Assembly: GCA_002030045.1 (NCBI GenBank)
Contig: LQBI01000005.1
Coordinates: forward strand, 1 to 64,000
Source of the DNA: Candidatus Aegiribacteria sp. MLS_C
GTDB taxonomy: Bacteria > Fermentibacterota > Fermentibacteria > Fermentibacterales > JCC-6
Reading direction: 5' to 3'
DNA length: 64,000 nt
Shown: positions 62,392 to 64,000 of the stretch, one piece after another
Layout: each line of letters opens with the position of its first letter
Numbering within the stretch: the stretch's first letter is position 1
The notes under the pieces: generated by a model
The model's database searches: none
What the model was told of the DNA's origin: nothing
What the model saw: only the letters and a program-made list of their open reading frames with translations
Program-made: the position numbers and the translations under genes

Positions 62392-64000
62392 AACGGACGC
62401 TGTTCGGACCACTGGATCTATCTGCAGAGAACCAGAAGGCCCTCAGGGAGTTCTGCAGGAACGCCAGGGGCGACATCATCCGCATGACCACACTTGCGGG
62501 CAGCGGTCATCCGGGAGGCTCCATGTCCTCCCTGGAAGTGTTCGCCCTGCTGTGGTCCCAGGCGAACGTGAACCCGCGGGAACCGCTCAAGGAGGGCAGG
62601 GACAGGATCGTGGTCAGCCACGGCCATACTTCCCCGGGAGTCTACGCGACACTCGGCGGGCTGGGTTTCTTCGACCTCAGAAGGGCGGTGGCCACCTTCC
62701 GCAGGGCGGGGAGTCCCTTCGAAGGCCACATAGAACGCTCCATTCCGGGGATCGAACTGACAACAGGCAACCTCGGGCAGGGACTGTCGGCGGCGGCGGG
62801 AATGGCCCTGGCCGACAGGAGCAGGGGCATACACAACCGGGTCTGGGTCGTCACCGGCGACGGAGAGCACCAGAAGGGCCAGATAGCTGAGGCAAGGAGG
62901 TTCATTCGCAACTACGGTCTCAACAACATGACGGTTGTGGTGGACTGCAACGGGCTCCAGATATCCGGCCGCACCGACAGGGTGATGTACACCGACATAG
63001 CGGCGGGCTACCGGGCGGACGGCTGGGACGTGACGGAAGTGGATGGCCACAATCTCGCATCCCTGTACAGAGCGCTCCGCCCCGACCAGTCCTCCAGGGC
63101 GCCCAGGCTTGTCCTTGCCATGACAGTTATGGGTAAGGGCGTGTCCTTCATGGAGAACGACCCGAAGTACCACGGCAGCGCCCTGAAGCATGACAGGGCC
63201 GCGGAGGCCCTGCGGGAGCTGGATCTGGAGAACGACCTGGATGAGCTGGAAACACTCCGGAAGGCGAGCTGGAAGGGAAAGGGCGACTTCAACCTGAGGC
63301 ACCCCTACGAGATACTTGACCTTGAGGGGACCCCGATCATCTACGATGCCGACCACCGGGGCGACAACAGGAGCGCCTACGGTGCGGCTCTCATGGACCT
63401 GGCAAGAATGAACGCGGACGACCTCCCCCTGGTCTTCGACTGCGATCTTGCAGGTTCGGTCAAGACCGAGGAGTACGGCGAGGAGTACTCGGACCATTTC
63501 TTCCAGTCGGGCATCATGGAGCACCACACCGCCTCTGCGGCAGGCGGGGCCTCCATCGCCGGAAAGGTGGTCTTCTGGTCCGACTTCGGAGTATTCGCCG
63601 CCGACGAGACCTTCAACCAGCACCGGCTCAACGACATAAACATGACCAACCTCAAGGTGGTGGCCACCCACTGCGGACTGGACGTTGGCCAGGACGGGAA
63701 GACCCACCACTGCATCAACTACATAAGTCTCATGGGAACCCTCTACCACTACAACACCGTGGTCCCCGCCGACCCCAACCAGACGGACAGGGTGGTGAGG
63801 TACGCGGCCACCCATCCCGGCAACTTCTTCATAGCCATGGGCAGGTCGAAGGTGCCGGTGATCACCGACGAGAACGGCGAACCCTTCTTCGGCAGGAACT
63901 ACCGCTTCGTATACGGCATGCACGACCGTATAAGGAATGGCACGGACGTAGCCATTGTCGCCATGGGCGGAATGGTGGCGAAGGCCCTGGAGACCAGGAC
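62379..64000 (+). CDS. tkt: Transketolase, 3' end beyond window
   Basis: About 540 residues visible; no stop before 64000. Thiamine diphosphate enzyme of the pentose phosphate pathway. The N-terminal ThDP domain has AGSGHPGGSMSSLEVFALLW, SHGHTSPGVYATLGGLGFF, TGNLGQGLSAAAGMALADRS and WVVTGDGEHQKGQIAEARRF. The second domain begins near residue 335 (ADHRGDNRSAYGAALMDLAR) and includes FQSGIMEHHTASAAGGASIA. TTG 62379 was chosen because GGAGGG lies 9 nt upstream and the frame closes just before it; it overlaps ftcD by 13 bp. Rpe at 2486 works in the same pathway. Some 2-oxo-acid E1-like enzymes look similar, but the GHPGGS start favours transketolase. Confidence 0.9.
   Translation, partial: MGGIERTLFGPLDLSAENQKALREFCRNARGDIIRMTTLAGSGHPGGSMSSLEVFALLWSQANVNPREPLKEGRDRIVVSHGHTSPGVYATLGGLGFFDLRRAVATFRRAGSPFEGHIERSIPGIELTTGNLGQGLSAAAGMALADRSRGIHNRVWVVTGDGEHQKGQIAEARRFIRNYGLNNMTVVVDCNGLQISGRTDRVMYTDIAAGYRADGWDVTEVDGHNLASLYRALRPDQSSRAPRLVLAMTVMGKGVSFMENDPKYHGSALKHDRAAEALRELDLENDLDELETLRKASWKGKGDFNLRHPYEILDLEGTPIIYDADHRGDNRSAYGAALMDLARMNADDLPLVFDCDLAGSVKTEEYGEEYSDHFFQSGIMEHHTASAAGGASIAGKVVFWSDFGVFAADETFNQHRLNDINMTNLKVVATHCGLDVGQDGKTHHCINYISLMGTLYHYNTVVPADPNQTDRVVRYAATHPGNFFIAMGRSKVPVITDENGEPFFGRNYRFVYGMHDRIRNGTDVAIVAMGGMVAKALETR

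Overview
This window is a G+C-rich, gene-dense bacterial chromosome segment. It looks like a diderm (Gram-negative) organism with lipopolysaccharide: it carries an LptD-type outer-membrane LPS assembly protein, separate heptose kinase and heptose adenylyltransferase genes, two family-9 (heptosyltransferase-type) glycosyltransferases, a RseC-like protein and several predicted outer-membrane beta-barrels. Genes overlap by a few bases (ATGA, TGATG), GTG and TTG starts are common, and AGG (Arg) and ATA (Ile) codons are frequent. The mix of an Agl/Glt-like TolQ-TolR motor cluster, many FG-GAP/TPR secreted proteins, a K+-dependent-type membrane pyrophosphatase and a doubled ThyX suggests an uncultivated lineage near the FCB group or a similar candidate phylum. 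That placement is a weak inference; no rRNA gene is present to test it.

Layout: 1-2070 is a type I-E-like CRISPR array of 34 identical repeats on a strict 61-bp period, with leader and cas genes expected to the left, outside the window. 2133-8986 is a minus-strand gene train: heptose kinase, heptose adenylyltransferase, membrane pyrophosphatase, Nfu, RsmB, a kinase-less PASTA protein, Rpe and a small secreted protein. 9048-18740 runs forward: DUF3467, YbbR-like, an unknown anchored protein, RNA polymerase omega, a parvulin lipoprotein, a triple terminator repeat, an LpoA-like lipoprotein, a ROK kinase, LptD and HU. 18963-23652 holds a membrane protein, a small-peptide/DUF4230 pair and two GT9 enzymes, with clear traces of an old tandem duplication. 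23886-26658 is a redox cluster (thioredoxin, thioredoxin reductase, double-domain disulfide oxidoreductase) plus a putative barrel protein. 26665-30082 holds PmbA/TldD, RseC and a possible small lipoprotein. 30199-38557 is mostly envelope and glycan genes (FG-GAP protein, two GT2-like enzymes, a sugar aminotransferase, a polyprenyl-phosphate sugar transferase). 39143-45015 carries PdxS/PdxT, a FmdB-type protein, an inverted-repeat element, HutH and GroES/GroEL.

45134-54998 is the most system-like block, on the minus strand: a barrel/coiled-coil protein, a 1510-residue TPR protein, a small secreted protein, a TolQ/ExbB-like channel with a periplasmic extension, two ExbD/TolR-like proteins and a large FHA-like/TonB-like protein. 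It resembles the Agl-Glt gliding or envelope-spanning proton motors. One ExbD paralogue has Asn where the proton-carrying Asp should be. 55206-64000 carries a beta-propeller/Ig-like surface protein, a tandem-domain ThyX-like protein, a GH84-type glycosidase, a fused formiminotransferase-cyclodeaminase and a transketolase cut by the window end. HutH and the fused cyclodeaminase together point to histidine catabolism feeding the folate pool.

The observations most worth following are the Asn-for-Asp ExbD in the motor cluster, the reciprocal gene-loss duplication at 20.1-21.6 kb, the tandem ThyX with its split motif, two genes whose homologous N-termini lack any ATG/GTG/TTG start, and the duplicated CRISPR spacer ten units apart.
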